Shown here: piece after piece, positions 48,723 to 59,692 of the stretch
Numbering within the stretch: the first letter of the stretch is position 1
How the letters are laid out: every line of letters starts with the position of its first letter
Origin: Ottowia oryzae
GTDB lineage: Bacteria; Pseudomonadota; Gammaproteobacteria; Burkholderiales; Burkholderiaceae_C
Direction of reading: 5' to 3'
DNA: 64,000 nt
Assembly (NCBI RefSeq): GCF_003008535.1
Contig: NZ_CP027666.1
Location: 558,001 to 622,000, forward strand
Notes under the pieces: generated by a model
Told to the model about the DNA's origin: nothing
The model's input: only the letters and a program-made list of their open reading frames with translations
The model's database searches: none
Position numbers and translations under genes: made by a program

Positions 48723-49598
48723 ATGACCGCGCCCACCACCACCCCAACCGTGCCCCAGGCGATTGGCCTGCACGACCTCACGCTGGGTTACGACGGCCAT
48801 CCGGCCGTGCACCACGTCAGCTGCGCCTTTGCGCCAGGCACGTTGACGGCCGTGATCGGCCCCAACGGCGCGGGCAAATCCACACTGGTGAAGGCGCTGG
48901 CGGGGTTGATCCACCCCATCGGCGGGCGCATCGACGGGCTGCGCGGCCAGCGCGTGGCTTACCTGCCGCAGCAGGCCTCGCTGGAGCGCGGCTTTCCGAT
49001 CCGCGTGGGCGAATTCGCTGCCATGGGGCTGTGGCGCGAGGCCGGTGCCTTCGGCCGGTACAGCGATGCGCAGCGCCAGCGCGTGCGCGACGCCCTGGCC
49101 GCCGTGGGCCTGGAAGGCTACGCGCGCCAGCCGATCGACACACTGTCGGGCGGCCAGCTCCAGCGCGTGCTTTTTGCCCGCATGATGCTGCAAGATGCCG
49201 ACGTTTTGCTGCTGGATGAACCCTTTTCAGCCATCGACCAGCGCACCACCGCCGATTTGGTGGCCTTGCTGCACCGCTGGCACCAGCAGGGCAAGACGGT
49301 GCTGGTGGTGCTGCACGACCTGCAGCAGGTGCGCGCCGCCTTCCCCCGCACGCTGATGCTGGCGCGCGAGCTGGTGGCCTGCGGCCCAACCGACGAGGTG
49401 CTGACCCCCGGCAACCTGCGCCGCCTGCAAGTAATGCCCGAAGCTTTTGACGAACGCGCCCCGGTGTGCGAAGTGCCCACCGACGCGGGCGTCACGGCGC
49501 CCGCCGGTGGCCACACGCACAACCACGAGCACAGCCACGCCCATGACCACACCGGCCATGGCGCGCACGAGCACCGCACGCCGGAGCCCACCCGATGA
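48723..49598 (+). CDS. znuC: zinc ABC transporter ATP-binding protein ZnuC
   Basis: 291-residue ATPase of the zinc importer. Walker A TAVIGPNGAGKSTLVKALAG near 38, signature DTLSGGQLQRVLFARMM, Walker B ADVLLLDEPFSAID, and H-loop VLVVLHDLQQVRAAF. The last ~25 residues form a histidine-rich tail (HTHNHEHSHAHDHTGHGAHE), which could bind zinc in the cytoplasm. It overlaps znuB by ATGA (49595-49598). Confidence 0.95.
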   Translation: MTAPTTTPTVPQAIGLHDLTLGYDGHPAVHHVSCAFAPGTLTAVIGPNGAGKSTLVKALAGLIHPIGGRIDGLRGQRVAYLPQQASLERGFPIRVGEFAAMGLWREAGAFGRYSDAQRQRVRDALAAVGLEGYARQPIDTLSGGQLQRVLFARMMLQDADVLLLDEPFSAIDQRTTADLVALLHRWHQQGKTVLVVLHDLQQVRAAFPRTLMLARELVACGPTDEVLTPGNLRRLQVMPEAFDERAPVCEVPTDAGVTAPAGGHTHNHEHSHAHDHTGHGAHEHRTPEPTR

Positions 49599-50491
49599 GC
49601 ACCGCCACCATGGACGTCAGCCTGTGGAGCCTGCTGATCGGCCCGCTGACCGAGTTCGGCTTTATGCGCCGCGCGCTGGTGGGCTGCCTGGCGCTGTCGC
49701 TCAGCTGCGCGCCGGTGGGCGTGTTCTTGCTGCTGCGCCGCATGAGCCTGACGGGCGACGCCATGGCCCACGCCGTGCTGCCCGGCGCGGCCATCGGCTA
49801 TCTGATCGCCGGGCTGTCGCTGCCAGCGATGACGTTCGGCGGCGTGGTCGCCGGCCTGCTGGTGGCGGTGGGTTCGGGGCTGGTGGCGCGCTCTACGGTG
49901 CTGCGCGAAGACGCCAGCCTGGCCGCGTTCTATCTGATCTCGCTGGCGCTGGGCGTGCTGATCGTCTCCACGCGCGGCAGCAACGTCGACTTGCTGCACG
50001 TGCTGTTTGGCACCGTGCTGGCGCTGGACAATGGCGCGCTGGCGCTGCTGGTGGGCACGGCCATCGTCACGCTGCTGGCGTTGGCGCTGCTTTACCGCCC
50101 GCTGGTGCTGGAGTGTGTGGACCCGCAGTTCCTGCGCAGCGTGAGCCGCCTGAGCCCCGTCGCGCACTACGGCTTTCTGTGCCTGCTGGTCATCAACCTG
50201 GTGGCCGGTTTTCACGCATTGGGCACGCTGATGGCCGTGGGCATGATGGTGCTGCCCGCCGCCGCCGCGCGCCTGTGGGTGCGCAGCCTGCCCGCGCTGA
50301 TGGCGCTGGCCACCGGGCTGGCGCTGGCCGCGTCGGTCACCGGGCTGCTGCTGTCGTACCACGTGGAGTGGCCGACCAGCCCGGCCATCGTGCTGTGCCT
50401 GGGCGCGGCGTACCTGGCGTCGCTGGTACTGGGGCGCAATGGGCTGTGGCGCGGCGGGGCGCGGTCTGCGCGACGCCACCTGCAGCGCTAA
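49595..50491 (+). CDS. znuB: zinc ABC transporter permease ZnuB
   Basis: 298-residue inner-membrane permease with about eight helices. GFMRRALVGCLALSLSCAPV, LLLRRMSLTGDAMAHAVLPG (family signature with coupling motif) and FLCLLVINLVAGFHALGTLM fit the ABC-3 family of zinc/manganese permeases. Coupled to znuC by ATGA. The C-terminus reaches 50491, 61 bp before the znuA start, and part of that spacer is a dispersed repeat. Confidence 0.95.
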   Translation: MSTATMDVSLWSLLIGPLTEFGFMRRALVGCLALSLSCAPVGVFLLLRRMSLTGDAMAHAVLPGAAIGYLIAGLSLPAMTFGGVVAGLLVAVGSGLVARSTVLREDASLAAFYLISLALGVLIVSTRGSNVDLLHVLFGTVLALDNGALALLVGTAIVTLLALALLYRPLVLECVDPQFLRSVSRLSPVAHYGFLCLLVINLVAGFHALGTLMAVGMMVLPAAAARLWVRSLPALMALATGLALAASVTGLLLSYHVEWPTSPAIVLCLGAAYLASLVLGRNGLWRGGARSARRHLQR

Positions 50492-50502
50492 GGCCTGCTT
50501 GG

Positions 50503-50560
50503 ATTCTGAACCAAAACCCTTTCTGGCGCAGGCCACAACTGCGCAAGCAGCTATGAAAAA
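50503..50560 (-). repeat. dispersed palindromic repeat abutting the znuA start
   Basis: ATTCTGAACCAAAACCCTTT, CTGGCGCAGGCC, CTGCGCAAGCAGCTATGAAA: a full-length copy whose end contains the znuA ATG (50553). It occupies the place of a ribosome-binding site; none is visible. Confidence 0.85.
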
Positions 50561-51503
50561 ACGAGCATTCACCACCGCATTGACCGCCCTGGCGCTGGGC
50601 GCCAGCCTGTGCAGCGCTGCCCACGCTGCCGAGCCGCTGCGCGTGGTCGCCACCTTCAGCATCCTGGCCGACATGGTGCGCCAGGTGGGCGGCGACCGCG
50701 TGGCGGTGCAGGCGCTGGTCGGCCCCGGCGAAGACGCGCACGTGTTCCAGCCATCGCCCGCGCAGGCGCGGCAGGTGGGGCAGGCACAGCTGCTGGTGGC
50801 CAACGGCCTGGGCTACGAGGGTTGGATGGCCCGGCTGGTGCAAAGCGCCGGCTACCGCGGCCCCACGGTGCAGGCCACCAACGGCGTGCGCCCGCTGGAC
50901 GCCGCCCCGGGCGACGACCACGATCACCACCATGGCGACGGCGATCACGACCACGACGCGCACGCCGGCCACACCGATCCGCACGCCTGGCAAAGCGCGG
51001 CCAACGCGCAGGTCTATGTGAAGAACATCGTCAACGGGCTGTGCGCGGCCGACGCGGCAGGCTGCGCCGACTACCGCGCGCGCGGTGAGCGCTACACGGC
51101 CGAGCTGCGCCAGCTGGACGCCGACATCCGCGCCGTCTGGGCGCCGGTGCCAGCGGCGCAGCGCAAGGTCATCACCTCGCACGCGGCGTTCGGCTACTAC
51201 GGGCAGGCGTACGGCGTGCGCTTTTTGGCGGCGCGCGGCGTCAGCACCGACAGCGAGCCGTCTGCCAAGGCGGTGGCGCAGTTGGTACGTTTGATTCGCA
51301 CCGAAAAAGTTCGGGCCCTGTTCATCGAGAACATCAGCGACCCGCGCCTGATGGAGCAGCTGGCCCGCGAAACGGGCGTGCGCGCCTCGGGCAGCCTGTA
51401 TTCCGACGCGCTGACCAAAACCGGCGGCGACGCCGACACCTACGTGCAGATGATGCGCACCAACACCGCGCGCATGGTGGCGGCCGTCAAGGGCACGTCA
51501 TGA
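50553..51503 (+). CDS. znuA: zinc ABC transporter substrate-binding protein ZnuA
   Basis: 316-residue periplasmic zinc receptor (cluster A-I). Signal peptide MKKRAFTTALTALALGASLC, cleavage near AHA. LRVVATFSILADMVRQVGGD opens the mature chain; the zinc-site segment EDAHVFQPSPAQARQV carries the first His; a His/Asp-rich loop occupies about 120-145 (DDHDHHHGDGDHDHDAHAGH); SHAAFGYYGQAYGVRFLAAR has the second His; and the final acidic ligand lies near YSDALTK. It is the last gene of the zur-controlled unit. Its ATG lies in a dispersed repeat with no clear Shine-Dalgarno sequence, so expression may be weak or uncoupled. Confidence 0.95.
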   Translation: MKKRAFTTALTALALGASLCSAAHAAEPLRVVATFSILADMVRQVGGDRVAVQALVGPGEDAHVFQPSPAQARQVGQAQLLVANGLGYEGWMARLVQSAGYRGPTVQATNGVRPLDAAPGDDHDHHHGDGDHDHDAHAGHTDPHAWQSAANAQVYVKNIVNGLCAADAAGCADYRARGERYTAELRQLDADIRAVWAPVPAAQRKVITSHAAFGYYGQAYGVRFLAARGVSTDSEPSAKAVAQLVRLIRTEKVRALFIENISDPRLMEQLARETGVRASGSLYSDALTKTGGDADTYVQMMRTNTARMVAAVKGTS

Positions 51504-51549
51504 GCATCGGCGCCTCAGGCACCTGAAACTACCGCCAAGGCGGGCGCCC

Positions 51550-52074
51550 TCAGTTTTTGACTTCCAGGTGCCAGTGCGAGATGTCCAGCACCTCGCAGTC
51601 GGGCGCATCGCCCGGGGCGCCCACGCGGTCCACCACCAGCCAGGGGCCCGCATCCAGCGCCAGCAGCGGGTGGTGCCACACGCCCGCGTTCAGGTTGATA
51701 CCCTGGTGCCCGTCGGTGATGAAGCCGTGCAGGTGCTCCGGCGCAAGGGCCGCCGCATCCAGCGTGGGCGCGGCCACCACGATCCCCATGCGCAGCGCGG
51801 CGCCGAAAGGGGCGAACGATTGGCTGCCCCGGTGGTGGCGCTCCATCAGCCGCAGCGGCGCCGGGCACGCCACCGCGTCGGCCACGAACAGGTTGAACGC
51901 CAGCGCGCCACCGTCGGCGCTGGGGCGGCCCAAGTCGTGGTGGCGCTGGCAGGTGCCTGCGTTGATGGCCACGCGCTGGGACGCGCTTTGGGTGTCGATG
52001 ACCTGCCCGAACGGCGCGAACGCCTGCGCCGTCAGCGGGCGCAGCGCCAGGGGCACTCGCGGGGCACTCGCCAT
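51550..52074 (-). CDS. allA: ureidoglycolate lyase
   Basis: 174-residue enzyme that splits ureidoglycolate into glyoxylate and urea in purine/allantoin breakdown. Family features: LRPLTAQAFAPFGQVIDTQS, VADAVACPAPLRLMERHHRG (His-bearing), SQSFAPFG, then NLNAGVWHHPLLALDAGPWL, DRVG and DISHWHLEV near the end. Its ATG shares bases with the stop of the upstream ATP-binding protein (TGATG), so it is the last gene of the ABC operon, suggesting the transporter once imported a purine breakdown product such as allantoate or an amino acid. No other purine genes are nearby. Confidence 0.9.
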   Translation of the reverse strand: MASAPRVPLALRPLTAQAFAPFGQVIDTQSASQRVAINAGTCQRHHDLGRPSADGGALAFNLFVADAVACPAPLRLMERHHRGSQSFAPFGAALRMGIVVAAPTLDAAALAPEHLHGFITDGHQGINLNAGVWHHPLLALDAGPWLVVDRVGAPGDAPDCEVLDISHWHLEVKN

Positions 52075-52811
52075 CAGTGCACGGCGCCGATGAAGCCCGC
52101 CAGTTCGGCCGTTTGGGGGGCGGCGAACACGTCGCGCGCCGGGCCTTGCTCATGGATGCGGCCGTGGTGCATGAACACCAGCTGGTCGCCCACGTCTCGG
52201 GCAAAGCGCATCTCGTGCGTGACCATGATCAGCGTCATGCCTTCGGCGGCCAGTTGCTTGACGACGGCCAGCACTTCGTTGACCAGCTCCGGGTCCAGCG
52301 CCGAGGTGATCTCGTCGCACAGCAGCACCTTGGGCTGCATGGCCAGGGCGCGCGCGATGGCCACGCGCTGCTGCTGACCGCCGCTCAGCTGGTCGGGGTA
52401 GGCGTCGTACTTGGCTCCCAGGCCGACTTTGTCCAGCATCTGGTGCGCCAGCGCCGCCGCGTCGGACTTGGACACGCCTTTGACGACCACCGGCGACAGC
52501 GCCACGTTCTGCCCTGCGGTGAGGTGCGGGAACAGGTTGAACTGCTGGAAGACCATGCCCACGTTCATGCGCAGCGCGCGCAGCTGCGCGGGCGTGGCCT
52601 CGGCGCCCTTGAGCACCGCGTTGTCCACGACGATCTCGCCCTGGTCGATGCGTTCCAGCCCGTTCACCGATCGCAGCAAGGTGCTCTTGCCCGAACCGCT
52701 GCGGCCGATGATGGCGACCACCTGGCCGCTTTGCACCTGCAGGTCCACGCCCTTGAGCACGTGGTTCTGGCCAAAGTGCTTGTGCACCGAACGAACGTCA
52801 ACGAGCGGCAT
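52074..52811 (-). CDS. polar amino-acid-type ABC transporter ATP-binding protein
   Basis: 245-residue GlnQ-like ATPase. Walker A VVAIIGRSGSGKSTLLRSVN near 30; VGMVFQQFNLFPHLTAGQNV; signature YPDQLSGGQQQRVAIARALA; Walker B VLLCDEITSALDPELVNEVL; H-loop MTLIMVTHEMRFARDVGDQL. The start overlaps the permease gene by 14 bp. The operon upstream of it is incomplete (see next entries), so it may lack its receptor. Confidence 0.94.
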   Translation of the reverse strand: MPLVDVRSVHKHFGQNHVLKGVDLQVQSGQVVAIIGRSGSGKSTLLRSVNGLERIDQGEIVVDNAVLKGAEATPAQLRALRMNVGMVFQQFNLFPHLTAGQNVALSPVVVKGVSKSDAAALAHQMLDKVGLGAKYDAYPDQLSGGQQQRVAIARALAMQPKVLLCDEITSALDPELVNEVLAVVKQLAAEGMTLIMVTHEMRFARDVGDQLVFMHHGRIHEQGPARDVFAAPQTAELAGFIGAVH

Positions 52812-53451
52812 TGAGTTTTTTCTCCAGGTGGCTGGCGGCCATGGACAGCGGCCAGCACAGAATGAAATAGCCGGCAGCGACCAGCCCGTAGATGAGGAAG
52901 GGCTGGAACGTGGCGTTGGCCAGCATCGAGCCGATCTTGCTCAGCTCGGTCATGCCGATGATGGACGCCACCGCCGTGCCCTTGACGATCTGCACCGAAA
53001 AGCCCACGGTGGGCGCCACCGACAAGCGCAGCGCCTGCGGCAGCACCACGTGGCGCATCTGCTGCACATAACCCATGGCCAGGCTGGATGAGGCTTCCCA
53101 TTGGCCGCGCGGCACGGCCTCGACGCTGCCGCGCCACACTTCGGCCAGGTAGGCGCTGGTGTACAGCGTCAGCCCAATGGCCGCCGCCGTCCACGGCGAG
53201 ATGCTGTAGCCGGCCATGGACGCACCGAAGAACACCAGGAACATCTGCATCAGCAGCGGCGTGTTCTGAAACAGCTGGATGTACCCGCGGCTGATGCGGC
53301 GCGCCAGCGGCCAGTGGCCCAAGCGGGCGAACAGCACCAGCAGGCCCATCGCGCCGCCCAGCACGAAGGCCAGCAGCGACAGCAGCAGCGTGGCCAGCAG
53401 GCCTTCGAACAGCTTGGCCAGGATCGGCATCAAGGGGATGTCGGCGATCAT
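52798..53451 (-). CDS. polar amino-acid-type ABC transporter permease
   Basis: 217-residue HisM/HisQ-like permease with five helices. FEGLLATLLLSLLAFVLGGA, RGYIQLFQNTPLLMQMFLVF and LTLYTSAYLAEVWRGSVEAV are typical; the EAA-type coupling loop is WEASSSLAMGYVQQMRHVVL. Start at 53451 (MIADIPLMPILAK). The stop overlaps the ATPase gene by 14 bp. Intact by itself, but its partner permease at 53454 is truncated. Confidence 0.92.
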   Translation of the reverse strand: MIADIPLMPILAKLFEGLLATLLLSLLAFVLGGAMGLLVLFARLGHWPLARRISRGYIQLFQNTPLLMQMFLVFFGASMAGYSISPWTAAAIGLTLYTSAYLAEVWRGSVEAVPRGQWEASSSLAMGYVQQMRHVVLPQALRLSVAPTVGFSVQIVKGTAVASIIGMTELSKIGSMLANATFQPFLIYGLVAAGYFILCWPLSMAASHLEKKLNAAR

Positions 53452-53453
53452 GA

Positions 53454-53813
53454 TCAATGCGCCTGTTGGGCCACGGCCTGCGGCGCCCGCTGCCGCTTGA
53501 GCGCGGGGCGACCGACAACCCAGCGCTGGCCCGCCCACGTCAACACATGGCGCAGGAACCACGCCAGCAGGAAGTACATGGCGGTGACCACCAAGTAGGT
53601 TTCAAACGCGCGGAAGTTGCGCGACTGGATGAAGTTGGCGGCAAAGGTCAGATCCTGCGCGGCAATCTGCGACACCACCGACGTGCCCAGCATGACGATG
53701 ACGATCTGGCTGGTGAGCGCCGGCCACACGCGCTGCAGGGCCGGGCGCAGCACCACGTGGCGAAAGTACGCCCAGCGCCCCATGCCCAGGGCGTTGGCGG
53801 CCTGAACATGCAC
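53454..53813 (-). pseudogene. truncated polar amino-acid ABC permease (5' half missing)
   Basis: Only the C-terminal ~119 residues of a second permease remain: QAANALGMGRWAYFRHVVLR, SQIVIVMLGTSVVSQIAAQD and FIQSRNFRAFETYLVVTAMY. The homology begins abruptly at the coupling loop; the first ~110 residues of a ~230-residue permease, and any substrate-binding protein expected upstream, are absent. The adjoining sequence (53814-54140) shows no reading frame of this family. A fortuitous AAGGAG lies 8 bases before an internal ATG at 53813. It overlooks a 2-bp gap to the next permease. Confidence 0.82.
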
Positions 53814-54146
53814 AAACTCCTTGAAAACGAATCAGCCAACGCGGGCGCCTGCAGCGGCGAACGGTGCGGCCAGCGCCTGCAACCACCACCCACCGCCGCC
53901 AAGCGGATCGGGCCCAATGCGGCAGCTGTTGCGAGATTCATGCCAGCCCCGCGCCGCCGGGCGTGAATGCGCTGCGCCCGCGCCGACGGCGGGCCACGCC
54001 CCGCCACCGTGCGCACCCACGGGCGACCCGGCTTGGTGCATCGCGCACCAAAGGCGACCGCGCCGCAGGCGTGCGCGTACGTGCTGCATAGCGCCCCCGC
54101 GTGCACGAACTACGCAACAGGCGCAGGCAACATAAAATCACCGGTT
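53814..54146. other. gene-poor spacer upstream of metH
   Basis: 333 bp with no recognisable gene, between the truncated permease and the SAH riboswitch. It must contain the metH promoter; CATAAAAT near 54131 could be a -10 region. The left edge marks the deletion that removed the permease and receptor genes. Confidence 0.55.
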
Positions 54147-54216
54147 ACCCAAGGAGCGCTGCAGCGACCGCCCACGTCGCCAGGCTTGGGCCGCATTCAC
54201 TCAACGGCGCTCACCT
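54147..54216 (+). promoter_or_regulatory. S-adenosylhomocysteine riboswitch upstream of metH
   Basis: P1 pairs CCCAAG (54148-54153) with CTTGGG (54185-54190). GGAGCGCTGCAGCG just inside P1 and the later GGCGCTCACC match the SAH motif consensus; GAGCGC (54154-54159) can form a pseudoknot with GCGCTC (54207-54212). In beta-proteobacteria this element switches on expression when S-adenosylhomocysteine accumulates, consistent with the methionine synthase gene downstream. Confidence 0.9.
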
Positions 54217-54247
54217 GAACTGTTTCGTGCCCCCACAGGTGAGCCCC

Positions 54248-57052
<2,805 letters not shown>

Positions 57053-57098
57053 CGCCTGGGCCGCCAGCGGCCAACCAAGGCGCAATGCCAGGCGCAGC

Positions 57099-57683
57099 TC
57101 AGCTTTGCGTCGCCCGCGCCAGCCGCTCACTCTTCCAATACACGTCATCGCCCGCACCGCCATCCGGGCGGTGGCGGTTCAGTACCCGGGCCAGCACGAA
57201 AAGCAGGTCGCTCAGGCGGTTGAGGTACTGGCGCGGGGCAGGGCGCAGGGCGTCGCCTTCGGTTTGGCCCAGCGCGACGACGGCGCGTTCGGCGCGGCGC
57301 GCGACGGTGCGGCACACGTGCGCCAGGGCGGCGGCGCGGGTGCCGGCGGGCAGGATGAATTCTTCCAACCGGGGCAGCTGGGCGTTGTAGTGGGCCAGGG
57401 CCGCGTCCAGCTGGGCCAGCGCGTCGTCTTTCAGCAGTTCGAACCCGGGGATGGACAGCTCACCGCCCAGGTTGAACAGCTGGTGCTGCACGTCGACGAG
57501 CAGCTCGCGCACGCTGCCGGGCATGTCTTCGCACAGCAGCAGGCCGATGTGGCTGTTGAGTTCGTCCACGTCGCCCATGGCGTGCGGGCGGCCGCTGGAT
57601 TTGGACACGCGGGTGTTGTCGCCCAGCCCGGTGGTGCCGTCGTCGCCGGTGCGGGTGGCGATTTGCGTGAGGCGTTTACCCAT
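57099..57683 (-). CDS. cob(I)yrinic acid a,c-diamide/cobalamin adenosyltransferase (PduO type)
   Basis: 194-residue ATP:Co(I)rrinoid adenosyltransferase making adenosylcobalamin. It begins GKRLTQIATRTGDDGTTGLG (the ATP-binding TRTGDDGTTGL motif of the PduO class) and has GDVDELNSHIGLLL, EFILPAGTRAAALAHVCRTV and ARRAERAVVAL, then RYLNRLSDLLFVLAR. It is convergent with metH, possibly reflecting shared B12 metabolism, although MetH itself uses methylcobalamin. Just downstream of the aroQ gene on the same strand, 9 bp apart. Confidence 0.94.
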   Translation of the reverse strand: MGKRLTQIATRTGDDGTTGLGDNTRVSKSSGRPHAMGDVDELNSHIGLLLCEDMPGSVRELLVDVQHQLFNLGGELSIPGFELLKDDALAQLDAALAHYNAQLPRLEEFILPAGTRAAALAHVCRTVARRAERAVVALGQTEGDALRPAPRQYLNRLSDLLFVLARVLNRHRPDGGAGDDVYWKSERLARATQS

Positions 57684-57692
57684 GTCGATTAC

Positions 57693-58157
57693 TCACTTAT
57701 TGATAGCTGCTTGCGCTGACTGGGCGGCGGCCCGCAGCCCTAAAAGGTAGGAATCCACGCCAAAGCCGCAGATCTGCCCGCGCGCAATGTCGCTGATGTA
57801 GGACTGGTGGCGAAACGCCTCGCGCGCGTGGATGTTGCTCATGTGCACTTCGACGATGGGGCACTTGAGGATGGCCAGCGCGTCGCGGATGGCGATGCTG
57901 GTGTGCGTCCAGGCGCCGGCGTTGATGACCACCGCGTCCACCGCGTCGCGATGGGCCTGGTGGATGCGCTCGCACATCTCGCCTTCGTGGTTGGTCTGGT
58001 AGCAATCGACGGCCACGCCCAGCTCGGCCGCCAGCGTGCGCAGGGCCGCGTCGATGTCGGCCAGCGTGGCGGTGCCGTACTGCGCCGGGTCGCGCTGGCC
58101 GAACATGTTCAGGTTGACGCCGTGCAGTACCAACAGGCGGGGGGTGGGTGCGTTCAT
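57693..58157 (-). CDS. aroQ: type II 3-dehydroquinate dehydratase
   Basis: 154-residue shikimate-pathway enzyme, third step. RLLVLHGVNLNMFGQRDPAQ has the family N-terminus with the catalytic Tyr replaced in context by the usual RDPAQYG, then YQTNHEGEMCERIHQAHRDA, NAGAWTHTSIAIRDALAILK with the catalytic His, EVHMSNIHAREAFRHQSYIS and DIARGQICGFG. The C-terminal RAAAQSAQAAINK is encoded by a dispersed repeat, so the tail may differ from other AroQ proteins. Convenient partner of aroE at 59693. In many beta-proteobacteria accBC follows aroQ; it does not here. Confidence 0.93.
   Translation of the reverse strand: MNAPTPRLLVLHGVNLNMFGQRDPAQYGTATLADIDAALRTLAAELGVAVDCYQTNHEGEMCERIHQAHRDAVDAVVINAGAWTHTSIAIRDALAILKCPIVEVHMSNIHAREAFRHQSYISDIARGQICGFGVDSYLLGLRAAAQSAQAAINK
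57697..57750 (+). repeat. dispersed palindromic repeat at the aroQ 3' end
   Basis: TTATTGATAGCTGCTTGCGC, TGACTGGGCGGCGGCCCGC and CAGCCCTAAAA; full copy. It encodes the last ~13 residues of AroQ. Confidence 0.85.
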
Positions 58158-58520
58158 GCGGTGCTCTGGTTGCCGTCAGTAAGAAGAGGGTGCGCGCCGG
58201 TGAGCGCACCGAGTGAAAGCGCATGGCCGTGCCGTGCGGACTGACGGCACTATCGTACGTGAGCGGCGTGGCGCGCAGCGTTAAGCATTGAGAGCAGCGG
58301 GCGCTACCGCGAACTTGGCCACCTCTGCTTTGGACGATCGGGCGCCGCCGAACCGTGGCTGGATCCAATGGCATGATCTCAATTCAGGCGCTGCGGGTCG
58401 GTGGCACGGAGGCGCTCAGGATGCCGTGACGACGTTGCGAAAACATGAGTGAATCACGGCCAGTGCGCGCCGTGGCCTCCTCAAATGCGTTCTGATGACA
58501 AATCAACTCAGGGAGATGAC
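58158..58520. other. spacer with no gene seen
   Basis: 363 bp between aroQ and the lipoprotein gene. I see no protein-like frame, RNA gene or repeat that I can support. It must contain the promoters for both flanking genes. Confidence 0.6.
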
Positions 58521-58844
58521 ATGAAAAGATTTCACGGCCCGTTGTTCGTTTTCTCGGCACTTCTGCTGGTCGGCTGCAGCGGGGAGCCATCGGGCGATGA
58601 TCTTCGCGCTGCCATGGAAAAAGGCATTGAGTCCGCCAACGCCGCTGTCAGCAAGGTCAGCGCCAACCCAAAGATGCAGAGCAAGCTGCATTCGCTCAAG
58701 AAGATTGGCTGCAAGGCAGATGGCGACAAAGCCTACATCTGCGACGTCCAGGTGGACGTTGAAGCGCCGTTTGTTGGCCGCACGAAGCAAACCGCACCAA
58801 TGCGGGTCGTCAAAGGGCCAGACGGTTGGACAGCCAGCCAGTGA
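58521..58844 (+). CDS. small lipoprotein of unknown function
   Basis: 107-residue protein with a lipoprotein signal: MKRFHGPLFVFSALLLVGCS, lipobox LVGC with Cys 19 as the lipidation site. The mature part (GEPSGDDLRAAMEKGIESAN, then KLHSLKKIGCKADGDKAYIC, VDVEAPFVGRTKQTAPMRVV) has two further cysteines, which could form a disulfide. The start at 58521 follows GGAGATG. No family recognised. It ends 21 bp before the insertion element, so its terminator may have been displaced. Confidence 0.85.
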   Translation: MKRFHGPLFVFSALLLVGCSGEPSGDDLRAAMEKGIESANAAVSKVSANPKMQSKLHSLKKIGCKADGDKAYICDVQVDVEAPFVGRTKQTAPMRVVKGPDGWTASQ

Positions 58845-58869
58845 TCCGTTCAGGCCAGCAGGCGCCTAG

Positions 58870-59692
58870 GGCCTGTTAACACATCCTGAGTCCATCTGCG
58901 ACGAGCACGAAGCTGATGAAGCCCAGGAACATGAGGTCGAGTTTCTCGAACCGCGAGAAGATTCGGCGATAGCCCTTGAGCCGACGGAACAAGCGCTCGA
59001 CCTCATTGCGGCGCTTGTACATCTCTCGCTCGTACTCCCAAGGTTCGATCCGCGTCCTCATCGGTGGCACGACGGCAATGAATCCCAGATCAAGTGCCAG
59101 TTGCCGCGTCTCGTTACCTTCGTAGGCGCGGTCCATCAACAAATGCACCGGTCTGCTGGTCGCCCCGAGGCTGTTGAGTAAACGCCTGCCTTCAGGTGCG
59201 TCGTGCGCTTGTCCTGGCGAGAGGCAGAACGTCACGGCTGTCCGAGCATCCGCGGCAACCATATGAATCTTGGTGTTCCATCCGCCTCGGGATTTTCCGA
59301 TGGACTGCGGACCGTTTTTTTTAACGCACCAGTTCCATCGGGATGGACCTTGATGCTGGTGGAGTCCAGCGAGACCGCCTCGATTTTGATGCGCACGACC
59401 TGCGAGCGCTGCAACTCCTCGAACATGCGATCAAGTACACCGGCCTTGGCCCAGCGGTTCATGCGCGTGTAGATCGTGTGCCAGTTGCCAAAACGCTTGG
59501 GCAGTCCACGCCACTTGCAGCCATGCTCAGCCACATAAAGGATGGCGTTGACGACCTGCAAGTTGCTCAGGCTGACGTTGCCCCGCTGCCTAGGCAGGCA
59601 GTGCTCGATAGTGGCGAATTGCTGGGCTGTGATCTCCATGCACGAGATTGTCCAACGCAATCGCCACTAATCACCATTAGTGTTAACACGCT
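58870..59692 (-). mobile_element. IS5/IS427-like insertion sequence
   Basis: 823 bp with near-perfect terminal inverted repeats: GGCCTGTTAACAC (58870-58882) and GTGTTAACACGCT (59680-59692), 11 of 13 matching. It is flanked by a 4-bp target duplication CTAG (58866-58869 and 59693-59696). It carries one frameshifted transposase. Recent insertion is suggested by the intact ends and duplication. Confidence 0.92.
58876..59639 (-). CDS. IS5-family (IS427 group) transposase, two overlapping frames
   Basis: DDE transposase made from two frames joined by probable programmed frameshifting. The first frame (from 59639, MEITAQQFATIEHCLPRQRG) includes EHGCKWRGLPKRFGNWHTIY and the first catalytic Asp in VSLDSTSIKVHPDGTGALKK. 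An A8 run on the minus strand (T at 59315-59322) marks the shift. The second frame continues with NGPQSIGKSRGG-like sequence, then MVAADARTAVTFCLSPGQAH, the second Asp in LMDRAYEGNE and the Glu in YKRRNEVERLFRRLKGYRR, ending at TAA 58876. The arrangement matches IS427-group elements, in which the fused product is the active transposase. Confidence 0.88.

Noticed and set aside
54147..54216. Cobalamin riboswitch as the metH leader
   Set aside because: No B12-box is seen; the P1 and pseudoknot pairings fit the SAH motif instead.
54101..54247. Upstream extension of metH to the first ATG in the frame
   Set aside because: The extension runs through the SAH riboswitch; the ATG at 54248 follows AGGTGAG and opens the conserved product.
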